NCBI RefSeq assembly: GCF_013874595.1
Contig: NZ_CP059431.1
Span: forward strand, 434,001-498,000
Direction of reading: 5' to 3'
DNA length: 64,000 nucleotides
Origin: Flavobacterium sp. xlx-214
Lineage (GTDB): Bacteria; Bacteroidota; Bacteroidia; Flavobacteriales; Flavobacteriaceae
Shown here: one piece after another, positions 7,434 to 18,191 of the stretch
Layout of the letters: every line of letters begins with the position of its first letter
Numbering within the stretch: the first letter of the stretch is position 1
Position numbers and translations under genes: made by a program
Notes under the pieces: model-generated
What the model was told of the DNA's origin: nothing
Databases searched by the model: none
Seen by the model: the letters and a program-made list of their open reading frames with translations, nothing else

Positions 7434-10400
7434 TTAATTTCCAAAACTATAACGCAAGGTTAACCCCGAACGAATGGTTGTAATTGGAAACATGGTACTA
7501 ATAACTGCTTTTGAAAATGTATGCTCGTAATAAAAAATACCTGTAAAGTTTTTACTAAAATTATAATCGGCTTTCATTTGTAATGACCAAGAATCATTCC
7601 CTGCGCCTATTTGGTTGTTGTTATAATCTAAATAACGAATAATAGTTGTGTTACGACGCCAGGTAAAATCAGCTTTGATATTTAAATCACTAACTATACG
7701 CCCGCCATTAGCTACTCCTTCAAAATTAGTTGTAAAACCAACATCTTTAATTCTAAAACCTAAACCTGCTTTATATTCATTACCATTAACCTCTGTTAAC
7801 AAGTTATTATCAAAACTCATAGACAACATACGGTCTTTATTAATACCAACATCAAACTTCATTCCCGATTTTGTTTCTACATCAAACTTAACAAGAGGTT
7901 CAAATCGTTCAATCATACTAACATTACTTGCTACAGTTTTTGAAGGATAATTACCTGCAACATTTAAAACATTAGGATTTTCTAAATATTCATAATTTGT
8001 TTGGAAACTATTTATGGCATAATTTGAAATATAACGATGCGAAATAGTAAAACGATTGAATACATTTTTAAACCCTGGTAATTTTACTAAACCTCTGTAG
8101 GTTAAATCCCAGTTTGGTAATGGAATAGATGACATGAAACCATTTTTTTGTTTAGATACATCTTTTCCTGTGTATGCTGCTAAGAACGATGGAATTAATA
8201 CTTCTTGGTGTGTACGACCATATCCTACAGGATATCCATATTTATCAACATTTGCAGGATTAGACAAATCAATACCGCGCGCTGTTGCTAAACGTTGAGC
8301 AACTGCCAAACGATTGTTTTTAAATTGTTCAAACGCAGCCGATCCTGAAACATCACTTTTTCCGAATGCAGTACCAATCATTAATGTTGTGGTATTAAAA
8401 AATCCGTTTTCATATGGAGAACGAGAGTTGTAAATTCCGTTTTCAACATCGTACTGCTCTGCCAAATTGGTACTGAACTGGCGTTTTGCATTTAAGTTAA
8501 TAACCAAATCGGTTATAGGACGTAACTCTGCTCTAAAATCAAGTACTTCAGAATGCATTTGACTGAACTCTTGATTAAACTCTGGATACGACGTTAACCA
8601 ACCTCTGCGAGCTGCTTCATAGCGTACATCTTCTTGAGATCCAAAAACGTAACCTAAAGTTGGACGCGATGTTCCAAAGAATCCTAACCCAGGTAAATAA
8701 CCAGGTAAAACGGTACCATTTGTTTCTTGATAACCTACTTTAATTGTTTTTACCATGGTTACAAAATCAATAGCGGCATCTAAAACAGCAGATGATTTAT
8801 CTTCTTCGTCTTTTTCTTTTTTATCTTTTTGGTTGATGTCTTTATTACGCTCAATTTTCTCACCTGGTTTAGGTTTCAAATTAGTTGACAAGCCTGTTTT
8901 TTTGTTTTTTTGCTTATTGCTAACCAATCCTAAATATTTGTAAAAAACATCCATTTTTAAATCGGTATTGATGTTATGTGTGTTTGCATTTTGAACTGTG
9001 TTTCCTAAAGCATAATTCACTCCATTATAATCAATATTTGAAAAAGCATCTGTTGCACGTTGCCAGCTATAATCTGCATTATAAGAATAAGTAGCATCTA
9101 AAAACGATAAAAAGGGTACTTTATCAAAAGGCAATTTATAAGTTAACTGTAGGTTTTGCATACGTAAATTAGGCGTACCTGCATCAAAATAGCCATCAAA
9201 AATACCTAAACTGTTATCTACATACATTTCGCTATCGTAATAATTACGGACTACGTTATTATTTGAAGCAGTATATGTAACTGATAGATTTTTGGTTAGA
9301 TTGAAATTTAACCCGTAATTGTAATTAAAGAAATAATTTCTACGATACAAAGGTTGAATTTCAATTCCTTCTACATCAATCATTCGGTATTTTTGCTGAT
9401 TGTACTGACGTAATACATCTGACTGAAACGTTACATTGGTTGGTAAAACATTCAAATTAAAATCGGTCAATAATTTTAAATATTTGTTTTTATTAAGACC
9501 CTCTGATTTTTTAAACGGCTCTAAATTCCAAGGCTTAAATCCGTAAGAATAAACCAACGAAGAACGAGCTTGCTGATCCAACATATTTTCAACCTCATAA
9601 TTATGCTGCTGTACTTCGTTAAAAGTATGCGATAAGGTTAAGTTTTCAATATCATAAAAACGCTCTTTTTGATTTTGACCACGTTGTTTGTTTACACCAA
9701 CAAAGTTTACACTTGTACGCTTAGTATATTCTATTGCTCTGTTCTTAATTTGCTTGCGTTCATCTTCTGATCTAGCTTCATCCATTTTTACTTTTAAACG
9801 GATATCAGGATCATTAGGATCGTATTCTGGTGTAATTTTTTCTTCTGAAATAGAGTAACTAAACGGAATGTTTAAGTTCCACTTTTTAGGCAATACTTGA
9901 TGCGCATTTACAGCTGTAGTAACATTGTACTGAAAAATATCTTCACGACTACGTTCTTGCGGACCTTGTTCTAGGGCACCAAAACCAATAGTTTGTTTGT
10001 TTACAGATGCAGTTACAGCGGCAAAATCGGCAATTTTGGCATCAACGGTACCGACCGCAGCCCAACCACCTTTATTGGTCATATCAGACATACGTAGCTC
10101 ATTAAACCAAACTTCTCCACGTAAATCTCTAGGTCGTTCAATAGCATCTTTATACAAAACCTTTGTATTGTTACGCACACCAATCATAATGGTACGCAAC
10201 ATTCCAAAATTTGGATTTCCTTTAATACCAATACGTAGTTTATTGATTTTAGAAGCTAATTCCGGTGCAATTTCATCCTCGTTTCTAAAGTAGATAAAAT
10301 TAGGATTTTGCGTATTATCGCGATTACGCATTAACTTTAACTTGGTTAGCAATTCTAACTGTAATTCAATTTCATTAGCTAACGGCCAAATTTCTTCTGA

Positions 10401-13400
10401 AATGGTTGTACCCCACTCTGTAACTTTTAAAGGAACCTCAACTTGATAGAAGTTATTTGTAAAATCGTTACCAAAACGAATAAAGGCAACCATTTCATCG
10501 TCTTTTAATCGGTTTACATCTCCAACTGCTTCTGTAGCTTCGGCATGTAAAAACATACGTAGTTTTTTGAATTGACGCATGTCAATATTACCTACATTTT
10601 TAAACACTGCTCTAGAATCATCAGGTTCTAAACCACTTGGCGATGCTATAGATGTATTTGCTTTATAAACACGTAACGATAACGCTTGCTCATTTTGATT
10701 TACAATAGAATTGTTTTGGTTTAACTGCTCACGTGCAATACCAGGTGGCAACACATAAGGTATTGGTGTACGTGCATAGTTGTTTAGAATGTTTAAAGTA
10801 GTAACATCAAAACCTGTGTTTGTACCTTGAATAACTGCATTTGGATCTTCAACTAATGATTCTGTATATCTTCTCCAATCGCTTCGTACTAAATTTAATG
10901 TTCCAAAACGCAAGGTAACTTCTTCATTAAAGCCTGTTAAAAACATACGCATAAAACGCACCGATTGTAAATCTGAAATGGCTCCTACTGCATATTCTTG
11001 GCTAGCAACAATAGGCACTTTGTATTGTACCCATTTTACAGGAGAAGTGTTACCATTTTGAAGGGTAACATTTGTAGTACGAACATCAACTACATAATTT
11101 TCACCAATAACAGGATTTGAATTTACATTAATTTCATACTGATAATACGCATTAATGGTATTCATGGTATTATCATTATCAATATCTTCTACATCTGGTA
11201 AATTAGAATTTCCACGTTTGGTATCAGAAAACTCAATAGGTGTATTTCCTTGTAAACCATTGTAATTTTTATAACGTGAAATGATATCACCTTTGGCGGT
11301 TAAGAAAAACTCATAATTATCGGCAGCTGGATCGGCCATACCCGAAAACTGAGGGAATTTAGTTGCTTCTTCTTGATCGTTTAATCCGTCTAAACCAACA
11401 TCTTGAAAAGCACGATTACCAGCATCGGCATCAAACGCATAAATCAAAGCGGTAGACGCAGGTACTTTACCCCAAATAGTACTAATAGTTGGTGTGTTAT
11501 TGGCTGGTGTTGGCAATCCGTTTTCATATTGCTTCATACCATCTTGCAATACATCTTCAGAAATGTATCCTAAGTTAAAATATACTTTTCCGGTATTGGT
11601 TGTATTGGTAACATCACCTGCGTTTCCGGTATAAGGATCCATCATCCAAAACTCAATATATTCTACATTAGCTTGTTCAAAATTGGTTGATGCAATAGAA
11701 CGTGTAATACCCGCCCAGTTTTGTTGTGGATTTGGCAATTGATTTCCTGTTAAAAACTGTGGATTAAAGTTATACGGTCCACGCTCTTTAGGATAGTATG
11801 TTAAATTTAAAGGATTTACTGTTAATAATTCTCCATTTGCCACATCCATTGTAGGAAACAACTCTTCTTTATTGATGCGTCTTGTTTTGTTAGATGACAA
11901 TTGATTGTCTGTAACATCATCAGGGCGTCTATAAGGATTATAAAAAATTTGGTCAATATTATACCAAGACATTTTTGCACGACGATACCCTGATTGTAAA
12001 TCGGTAAAGTTTTCACCAAAACCTACAGGAACAGATGATAAAAACCACATACTTGGATTTAAAACATCAATGTTACTTTGAGTTCCTTCAAAGTTTTCAA
12101 TAAACGAAGTTGCTTCTCCATTTAACTGATCTAATTTTGATGCACCTGGTAATAAATAAGCAAACTCTCCTTTAAAAGTTAAACTTGACATTACATCGGT
12201 ATCAATATTAGGCAATTTATTAACCCAACGTGTTAAGAAAGGTAAATCTGTTGAATAGTTGGCATTAAAACCAATAATAGTATTGTTTACAGATTCATGC
12301 CCATAGTTTGATTTCACCGTTACAGGTTGTTCTGATAAACGTAAATAAGTTGCGCCTAAAATAAATTTATCGTTGATTTTGTGATCTACATTAAATCCAA
12401 AAAAGGTACGACGGTTTTGCGCAAACATTGAATTTTGCTCTACAGAAATTTCTACTGGTGTGTTGCTTGCTTTTAAAGATGGATCTAAAATTTGAACCAT
12501 TCCTCTTTGATAATCAACCTGATAATCAACCCCTTCAAGCAATGTTCTACCACCAGCCGTTACAACCACAGAACCTTGTGCAATATTAAAGCCGCCAATA
12601 GGAATACCATCGCCACCTGCACTTGTAAAACGCCCTTTTAATTGAAACTTATTCTTTTCACTATCTTGTAATGCTTTTGAATAGGTATTACGGTATAAGT
12701 TTTTATAAACGTATTTTTTTTGATTAGGATTGTAACTAGCATCAACATCGTAATTTTCAGAGCCATTATCTGATAATTTACTAAATAAATGGGCTCCAAA
12801 AGGTTCTACAGTGGTAAAAATAATGCGTCCGCCTTCTTTATCAATTGTAATTCCATCAAACTTATTGGTGTTTTGTAAGGCATTGTTATTTCCTTGATTA
12901 TAACCACCATTATTGTTATTGCTATTAAAAGGATCGTTTGTAGGTCCGTTAGCAACAAAATCAAACCATCCATCACCTCCTTTTTCAGGATCGTTAGTAG
13001 AGTTTAATCTATCTAAATTAAAAACATTAAGTAAAGGCTTATTAGCTACATCTGCTGGTAATGTGGTACCTGCAACAGGCGATATATAATTTAACGGAGA
13101 AGGATCGGTATATAAGATATTAAAACGAAAACCTTCTTCTTCAATTTGTTGGCCACTAGGAATAGAATAGATGTTTTTCATCATTAAATCCCAAACAGGT
13201 TCATCAACAGATGCTAAAGTACTCTTTAACATTTTAAGAATTAAACTCTGTGTTGTAGGAATATCCTCGTTGTTTCCGTTTTGCCCCACCACAGTTGCAT
13301 CAACTCCATCGGTTCCAAACTCTCCTACTTTGTATACTTTACCACCAATAGTGTATTCGTAAGCAACAGCTAAAACTTCATCGTTATTTAACGCTTGTTG

Positions 13401-14762
13401 TAAGGTGATGTACCCTAATTGTGGATGAAATTTAAACTCACTCTCTGTTAATTTACGAGCGTTTTCAAGTTTCACATAATCACGCCCTTCTGTAACCGGA
13501 ATATTAAACCCAGCTTGTGCGGTATTGATTTGACGAATACCTTCATTTAAAAAGTTGGTACCTATTGCTTCTGGATTAAACTGGTTGTTTTTATTACCTG
13601 CAGGCGCATCTACTGCAGATGTACCAAAAAAAGTAGGGTGCGCATTTAAATCAATACCAATAGTTCTATCTGTTGAGGCATTGCTTAATCTACCCTCTCC
13701 CAAATCTTGAATAGCAATAATGTTACGCATGTTATTGTTGGTTTGCCCAACACGATTTTGACGATTGGTTACCCAAACCTCAACACGGGTAATACGCACA
13801 CGGCTATCTATATAAGGATAGTTGCGTAATGCTTTATCATATTGATATCTGAAGAATTGCGATAAAAAGAAGTTTCGATTTTGATCGTAATCTAAAGCAA
13901 AAAACTCAAAGTCTTGAACGGTTCCGCCCCCTTCTGCAACAATGGTTTTACGCTCTGAATTTTGTTTAGAAAAAACACCTGTTATGGTAGTAGCTCCAAA
14001 TTGAAATTTAGACTTAACCCCAAACAAATTTTGTGCTCCACGAACCAGTGAATTGTTTACAGGCATGCTTACATTACCTACTTCAATACCTTGTAAAATG
14101 GCATCTTCATCAGGTTCATACTGTAATTTTATCATTTGCTGTTGAAAACCAAAAGTAGCTTGGTTGTCAAAGTTGATATCGGTTTTTAAACGCGTACCAA
14201 CCATTCCTTGCAAACTTAAACTAATACGTTGGTTGAAATCTGGGGCAAATGTTTTACGATTTCTAGGAGATATAATAGGATTGTCTTGTTTAGAAAAACG
14301 TATTCCTAAATCTACTTCAACAGATCCGTTAGGTTTAACATCTATTGTATTGCTACCAAAAATATTCTCAAAAAGTTTTGAGTTTACGTAATATCTAGGC
14401 AGTAAATCTTTCTTTTCTTCTTCGGTTAACCTGCCTTCACTTGCTGCTAAACGCTTTGCATAATACTCACGCATGGCAGCTCTAAGCAATATGTCTTCGT
14501 ACTGCTTACGTGTTAATACCATTGGGTATTCGATATTGAACTCATTAGTACTTACCGTGTAAATGTATCTATTTGAAACAGGATCATAGGTATACATTTT
14601 CATGATACTGTCTACATCTTTCAAAGAAATAGCACCTTTTAAGATAATATTATCCTCTTTTGGAGTTTCATCAACCTGAGCAAAAGCCGATTGTATACTA
14701 CCAAAAAAGAGTATAAGGAGTATATATTTTACCAAGACAAATACACGTGAATGCTTTCTCAA
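7434..14762 (-). CDS. sprA: SprA, T9SS outer-membrane translocon / gliding motility protein
   Basis: SprA (Sov in Porphyromonas) is the very large outer-membrane beta-barrel through which T9SS cargo crosses the outer membrane; flavobacteria need it for gliding adhesin display. This 2442-residue chain has a signal peptide (about 1-29, ending SAFAQ) and then long stretches of alternating beta strands to a C-terminal barrel end (LTLRYSFGN). A hydrophilic Lys/Glu-rich stretch (KDINQKDKKEKDEEDKSSA) lies near residue 1945. The length is close to known SprA proteins. It starts four bases after the ruvA stop, so ruvA-sprA are probably co-transcribed. It gives the T9SS cargo genes elsewhere in the window an exit route. 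Confidence 0.97.
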   Translation of the reverse strand: MRKHSRVFVLVKYILLILFFGSIQSAFAQVDETPKEDNIILKGAISLKDVDSIMKMYTYDPVSNRYIYTVSTNEFNIEYPMVLTRKQYEDILLRAAMREYYAKRLAASEGRLTEEEKKDLLPRYYVNSKLFENIFGSNTIDVKPNGSVEVDLGIRFSKQDNPIISPRNRKTFAPDFNQRISLSLQGMVGTRLKTDINFDNQATFGFQQQMIKLQYEPDEDAILQGIEVGNVSMPVNNSLVRGAQNLFGVKSKFQFGATTITGVFSKQNSERKTIVAEGGGTVQDFEFFALDYDQNRNFFLSQFFRYQYDKALRNYPYIDSRVRITRVEVWVTNRQNRVGQTNNNMRNIIAIQDLGEGRLSNASTDRTIGIDLNAHPTFFGTSAVDAPAGNKNNQFNPEAIGTNFLNEGIRQINTAQAGFNIPVTEGRDYVKLENARKLTESEFKFHPQLGYITLQQALNNDEVLAVAYEYTIGGKVYKVGEFGTDGVDATVVGQNGNNEDIPTTQSLILKMLKSTLASVDEPVWDLMMKNIYSIPSGQQIEEEGFRFNILYTDPSPLNYISPVAGTTLPADVANKPLLNVFNLDRLNSTNDPEKGGDGWFDFVANGPTNDPFNSNNNNGGYNQGNNNALQNTNKFDGITIDKEGGRIIFTTVEPFGAHLFSKLSDNGSENYDVDASYNPNQKKYVYKNLYRNTYSKALQDSEKNKFQLKGRFTSAGGDGIPIGGFNIAQGSVVVTAGGRTLLEGVDYQVDYQRGMVQILDPSLKASNTPVEISVEQNSMFAQNRRTFFGFNVDHKINDKFILGATYLRLSEQPVTVKSNYGHESVNNTIIGFNANYSTDLPFLTRWVNKLPNIDTDVMSSLTFKGEFAYLLPGASKLDQLNGEATSFIENFEGTQSNIDVLNPSMWFLSSVPVGFGENFTDLQSGYRRAKMSWYNIDQIFYNPYRRPDDVTDNQLSSNKTRRINKEELFPTMDVANGELLTVNPLNLTYYPKERGPYNFNPQFLTGNQLPNPQQNWAGITRSIASTNFEQANVEYIEFWMMDPYTGNAGDVTNTTNTGKVYFNLGYISEDVLQDGMKQYENGLPTPANNTPTISTIWGKVPASTALIYAFDADAGNRAFQDVGLDGLNDQEEATKFPQFSGMADPAADNYEFFLTAKGDIISRYKNYNGLQGNTPIEFSDTKRGNSNLPDVEDIDNDNTMNTINAYYQYEINVNSNPVIGENYVVDVRTTNVTLQNGNTSPVKWVQYKVPIVASQEYAVGAISDLQSVRFMRMFLTGFNEEVTLRFGTLNLVRSDWRRYTESLVEDPNAVIQGTNTGFDVTTLNILNNYARTPIPYVLPPGIAREQLNQNNSIVNQNEQALSLRVYKANTSIASPSGLEPDDSRAVFKNVGNIDMRQFKKLRMFLHAEATEAVGDVNRLKDDEMVAFIRFGNDFTNNFYQVEVPLKVTEWGTTISEEIWPLANEIELQLELLTKLKLMRNRDNTQNPNFIYFRNEDEIAPELASKINKLRIGIKGNPNFGMLRTIMIGVRNNTKVLYKDAIERPRDLRGEVWFNELRMSDMTNKGGWAAVGTVDAKIADFAAVTASVNKQTIGFGALEQGPQERSREDIFQYNVTTAVNAHQVLPKKWNLNIPFSYSISEEKITPEYDPNDPDIRLKVKMDEARSEDERKQIKNRAIEYTKRTSVNFVGVNKQRGQNQKERFYDIENLTLSHTFNEVQQHNYEVENMLDQQARSSLVYSYGFKPWNLEPFKKSEGLNKNKYLKLLTDFNLNVLPTNVTFQSDVLRQYNQQKYRMIDVEGIEIQPLYRRNYFFNYNYGLNFNLTKNLSVTYTASNNNVVRNYYDSEMYVDNSLGIFDGYFDAGTPNLRMQNLQLTYKLPFDKVPFLSFLDATYSYNADYSWQRATDAFSNIDYNGVNYALGNTVQNANTHNINTDLKMDVFYKYLGLVSNKQKNKKTGLSTNLKPKPGEKIERNKDINQKDKKEKDEEDKSSAVLDAAIDFVTMVKTIKVGYQETNGTVLPGYLPGLGFFGTSRPTLGYVFGSQEDVRYEAARRGWLTSYPEFNQEFSQMHSEVLDFRAELRPITDLVINLNAKRQFSTNLAEQYDVENGIYNSRSPYENGFFNTTTLMIGTAFGKSDVSGSAAFEQFKNNRLAVAQRLATARGIDLSNPANVDKYGYPVGYGRTHQEVLIPSFLAAYTGKDVSKQKNGFMSSIPLPNWDLTYRGLVKLPGFKNVFNRFTISHRYISNYAINSFQTNYEYLENPNVLNVAGNYPSKTVASNVSMIERFEPLVKFDVETKSGMKFDVGINKDRMLSMSFDNNLLTEVNGNEYKAGLGFRIKDVGFTTNFEGVANGGRIVSDLNIKADFTWRRNTTIIRYLDYNNNQIGAGNDSWSLQMKADYNFSKNFTGIFYYEHTFSKAVISTMFPITTIRSGLTLRYSFGN

Positions 14763-14766
14763 AATG

Positions 14767-15348
14767 TTACAAACTTTTTAATGCTAACTTAATAATTTGT
14801 TCTACAGTAGCATCTGGTTGCTGATCTACAATTTTTTTTACAACTTTTTCGGTTGCCTTGCGTACAAAACCAAGCACTTCTAAAGCAGATAACGCTTCTT
14901 CGGCATTTGTATTGTATACAGATGTAGATAAATCTTCTAAACCATACATTTTCTGTACTTTTTCCTGAAGATCAATTACTACTCTTTGCGCTGTTTTTAG
15001 TCCAATACCTTTTATAGATTGTATGGTTTTAATATCATTTGATGCAATGGCTTGCATTAAATCTTTTGGGGTAACATACGATAACATATTGCGAGCCGTA
15101 TTACCACCAATACCAGAAACCGATATCAATAATTTAAAAAGTTCTCTTTCTAACTTTTCTACAAAACCATATAAAGTATGTGCGTCTTCTTTAATTTGTA
15201 AATAAGTGTAAACTAATATTGATTCACTATCTTTTATTAAAGAATAAGAATGCAACGAAATGTGAACCTGATAGCCCACTCCGTTGCATTCTATAATAAT
15301 ATCTGTAGGCGTTTTCTCAACCAAACGACCTTTTAAAAACGCAATCAT
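14767..15348 (-). CDS. ruvA: Holliday junction branch migration protein RuvA
   Basis: RuvA binds Holliday junctions as a tetramer and loads the RuvB motor. The 193-residue protein has the N-terminal OB fold (MIAFLKGRLVEK; YTYLQIKEDAHTLYGF), the helix-hairpin-helix region (LISVSGIGGNTARNML and IKGIGLKTAQRVVIDL, about 75-130), and a C-terminal domain III (about 145-193: EEALSALEVLGF) that contacts RuvB. Length and domain order are normal. It sits 83 bases downstream of maeB and four bases upstream of sprA. Confidence 0.97.
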   Translation of the reverse strand: MIAFLKGRLVEKTPTDIIIECNGVGYQVHISLHSYSLIKDSESILVYTYLQIKEDAHTLYGFVEKLERELFKLLISVSGIGGNTARNMLSYVTPKDLMQAIASNDIKTIQSIKGIGLKTAQRVVIDLQEKVQKMYGLEDLSTSVYNTNAEEALSALEVLGFVRKATEKVVKKIVDQQPDATVEQIIKLALKSL

Positions 15349-15363
15349 CTTCTATATTTTCTT

Positions 15364-15371
15364 CAAAAATA
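15364..15371 (-). promoter_or_regulatory. Probable -7 box for ruvA-sprA
   Basis: On the minus strand this reads TATTTTTG (TAnnTTTG) 15 bases before the ruvA ATG, in the 83-base gap after maeB. The surrounding DNA is AT-rich and no strong -33 box stands out, so this is a modest call. Confidence 0.4.
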
Positions 15372-15431
15372 GAAAATTTTATTAATTAATTAACATTTAT
15401 TGTCTTTGGTTTGCCTCTATAAATAAAGATG

Positions 15432-17711
15432 TTACTTTTTTCTTACCGCTTTTTCTTGTGCATCAATAACAGCAACAGCAGTCATATTCACCATTTCATC
15501 AACACTTGCGCCTAACTGAAAAACGTGTACAGGCGCATCTAATCCTAATAAAATAGGGCCAATAGATGTTGCGCCGTTTAATTCTTTCAGCATTTTGTAC
15601 GTGGTATTAGCAGCATCTAAATTAGCAAACACCAATGTGTTTACTTTTTTACCAACCAATTTAGAAAACGGAAACTTATCTTTTAACATTTCTTGATTCA
15701 AAGCAAAATCCATTTGAATTTCACCATCCACAATCATATCTGGATGTTGCTCATGTAAAATCTCAACCGCCTTTCTCATTTTTCTAGGTGTTTCTTCTTT
15801 TGAAGAACCAAAGTTACCGTAAGAAATCATAGCAACTACCGGATCAAAACCAAACATTTTCACCGTATGATGTGTCATAGCAGCAATTTTAGCTATTTCT
15901 TCTGATGTTGGATTTGGGTTTACAGCGGTATCAGCCAAAAACATAGGTCCACGACGTGTTAACATTAAATTGGTTGACGCTACTTTTGAGACTCCATTCA
16001 CTCTAGGAATTAAATCTAAAATAGGTTTTAGAGCGGTTGGGTAACTTCTAGAATATCCTGAAAGCATGGCATCGGCATCACCTTCTAAAACCATCATAGA
16101 TGCAAAATAACTACGATCTCTCATTAATTTTTGCGCATCTAATAACGTAACACCTCTACGCTCTCTTGATGTCCAGAATTTCTCAGCATATCGTGCGCGT
16201 TTCTCTGCTTCTTCTTTGGTTTTAGGATCAATAATTAAAACATCGGCGTCAAAACCAATTTCTTCTTTTAATTCAAGAATAATTTCTTTGTTTCCTAATA
16301 AAATAGGCACAGCAATACCCTCTTCATAAGCAATTTGCGCTGCTTTTAATACATTCAATTGATCTGCTTCAGTATACACCACTCGCTTTGGATCCATCTT
16401 AGCGCGGTTCATTAACAAGCGAACCAACTTATTATCTGACCCCATACGATCTGATAATTCGTTTCGATATTCTTCCCAATTAGTTATTGGCTCTAACGCA
16501 ACACCCGATTCCATAGCAGCTTTTGCAACTGCAGGCGGAATTTCGCTCATTAAACGAGGGTCAAATGGCTTAGGAATGATATAATCTTTACCAAAACTTA
16601 ATTTTTTTTCTCCATATGCAATATTAACTTGTTCAGGTACTGTTTCTTTAGCCAATTTAGCCAAAGCATACACAGCTGCCAATTTCATTTCCTCATTAAT
16701 TTTTGTTGCACGAACATCTAATGCACCTCGGAAAATAAACGGAAAACCTAAAACATTGTTTACCTGATTAGGAAAATCAGAACGTCCCGTACCCATGATA
16801 ATATCAGAACGTGTTGCCATTGCCAAATCATAAGCAATTTCAGGGTTTGGATTTGCCATAGCTAAAACTATTGGGTTTGGTGCCATGGTATTTAAAGCTT
16901 CTGGACTTAAGACATTTGCTGCCGATAAACCAATGAAAACATCGGCATCTTTCATAGCATCTTCCAAGGTATTAATGTTGCGGTTGGTTGCCCAAACAGC
17001 TTTTGATGGGTCTAAGTTTTCGCGATCGGCACGTATAACACCTTTACTATCAAGCATTACAATGTTTTCTTTTGTTGCCCCAACCGAAACGTACATTTGC
17101 GTACACGAATTTGCTGCTGCACCTGCACCGCTTACAACAATTTTAACATCCTTAATGTTTTTATTTTGTAATTCACAAGCATTAATTAAAGCTGCTCCAG
17201 AAATAATTGCTGTACCATGTTGGTCATCGTGCATTACCGGAATGTTCATTTCTTCTTTTAAACGTCTTTCAATCTCAAAACATTCAGGCGCCTTAATATC
17301 TTCTAAGTTAATACCTCCAAATGTAGGCTCTAACGCTTTTACAATTGTAATAAATTCATCAATATTCTTAGTATCTACTTCAATATCAAAAACATCGATA
17401 TCTGCAAAAATCTTAAACAACAAACCTTTACCTTCCATTACAGGTTTAGATGCCTGTGCACCAATATCGCCCAAACCTAAAACGGCAGTCCCGTTAGATA
17501 TTACGGCTACTAAATTACCTTTTGCGGTATATTTATACGCATTTTCAGGATTTTTCTCAATTTCTAAACAAGGTTCTGCTACACCTGGAGAGTACGCTAA
17601 AGCTAAATCGCGTTGTGTACTTGTAGGTTTTGTTGGAACTACTGCAATTTTACCAGGTTTTGGTTTTGCATGATATAATAAAGCTTCTCTTCTTTTTGAA
17701 TCTTTGTGCAT
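15432..17711 (-). CDS. maeB: NADP-dependent malic enzyme with C-terminal phosphotransacetylase-like domain
   Basis: This enzyme converts malate to pyruvate and CO2 with reduction of NADP, feeding NADPH and pyruvate pools. The 759-residue chain has the MaeB two-part architecture. A malic enzyme part (about 1-430) shows YSPGVAEPC near 40, the metal-binding EDIKAPECFEIE near 140 and the nucleotide loop VVSGAGAAANSC near 193. A phosphotransacetylase-like part (about 430-759) is probably regulatory, as in other MaeB proteins. Its length is as expected for the hybrid family. It has a clear promoter of its own at 17734-17763. Confidence 0.95.
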   Translation of the reverse strand: MHKDSKRREALLYHAKPKPGKIAVVPTKPTSTQRDLALAYSPGVAEPCLEIEKNPENAYKYTAKGNLVAVISNGTAVLGLGDIGAQASKPVMEGKGLLFKIFADIDVFDIEVDTKNIDEFITIVKALEPTFGGINLEDIKAPECFEIERRLKEEMNIPVMHDDQHGTAIISGAALINACELQNKNIKDVKIVVSGAGAAANSCTQMYVSVGATKENIVMLDSKGVIRADRENLDPSKAVWATNRNINTLEDAMKDADVFIGLSAANVLSPEALNTMAPNPIVLAMANPNPEIAYDLAMATRSDIIMGTGRSDFPNQVNNVLGFPFIFRGALDVRATKINEEMKLAAVYALAKLAKETVPEQVNIAYGEKKLSFGKDYIIPKPFDPRLMSEIPPAVAKAAMESGVALEPITNWEEYRNELSDRMGSDNKLVRLLMNRAKMDPKRVVYTEADQLNVLKAAQIAYEEGIAVPILLGNKEIILELKEEIGFDADVLIIDPKTKEEAEKRARYAEKFWTSRERRGVTLLDAQKLMRDRSYFASMMVLEGDADAMLSGYSRSYPTALKPILDLIPRVNGVSKVASTNLMLTRRGPMFLADTAVNPNPTSEEIAKIAAMTHHTVKMFGFDPVVAMISYGNFGSSKEETPRKMRKAVEILHEQHPDMIVDGEIQMDFALNQEMLKDKFPFSKLVGKKVNTLVFANLDAANTTYKMLKELNGATSIGPILLGLDAPVHVFQLGASVDEMVNMTAVAVIDAQEKAVRKK

Positions 17712-17733
17712 GATGTCAATTTTTGATAAGTAA

Positions 17734-17763
17734 CAAATATACCAACCTTACAACAACATCAAA
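17734..17763 (-). promoter_or_regulatory. Bacteroidota-type promoter for maeB
   Basis: On the minus strand there is TTTG (17760-17763), an 18-base spacer, then TATATTTG (17734-17741). This matches both the -33 and the -7 (TAnnTTTG) elements of the primary sigma factor of this phylum at the expected spacing. The -7 box lies 22 bases before the maeB start. It is the best-formed promoter found in the window. Confidence 0.75.
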
Positions 17764-17907
17764 AAAAATTATCTACTTTTTATCTTTAATTTTTTGTGAA
17801 CGAAATGTTCGTTTTAAAATACATTGCTTTGAACTCTAGATTTACAGGTTTGCTTTTGTTCGAGCTTGTTGAGAACTTGTTGTTACTTTTGACATTAAAC
17901 TGTAAAA

Positions 17908-18191
17908 CTACTTCTTAACAACCTTTACCATAGCTACACTACCTTACTGTGAAGTTACTTTATTAAAATAGGCATATGCGGTTGCACCTTGTAGACTTAT
18001 TTGATTAGTGTTAGTAAATAAACCTTTTTGTACTTGTTCCCTAACACATTGTACAGCTTATAGCTTTGCAAGGTTTCGGGTGCTTCTATGTTTATGATAT
18101 CTGTAGTTGGGTTAGGGCACACGTTTACCTTTATGCTGTTAAAGTCTGTGGTGGTTACGCTTGTACCACATGGGGGTTGCAGCCAGCTTAG
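17908..18191 (-). pseudogene. Remnant of a T9SS cargo gene: type A C-terminal sorting domain
   Basis: On the minus strand from about 18191 one reads TDFNSIKVNVCPNPTTDI and then INIEAPETLQSYKLYNVLGN, which closely fits the YPNPT...LYNxLG start of T9SS type A sorting domains. At about 18032 the frame shifts by one base. It continues VQKGLFTNTNQISLQGA and, after an in-frame TAA at 17944-17946, ends GSVAMVKVVKK and a stop at 17908-17910, the usual C-terminal end of the domain. The upstream bound is an in-frame stop at 18192-18194, and the rest of the cargo protein is not recognisable. It is a decayed gene, not a functional one. Confidence 0.8.

Noticed and set aside
16885..17673. 262-codon plus-strand open frame
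   Set aside because: Entirely antisense to maeB, whose motifs are clear.
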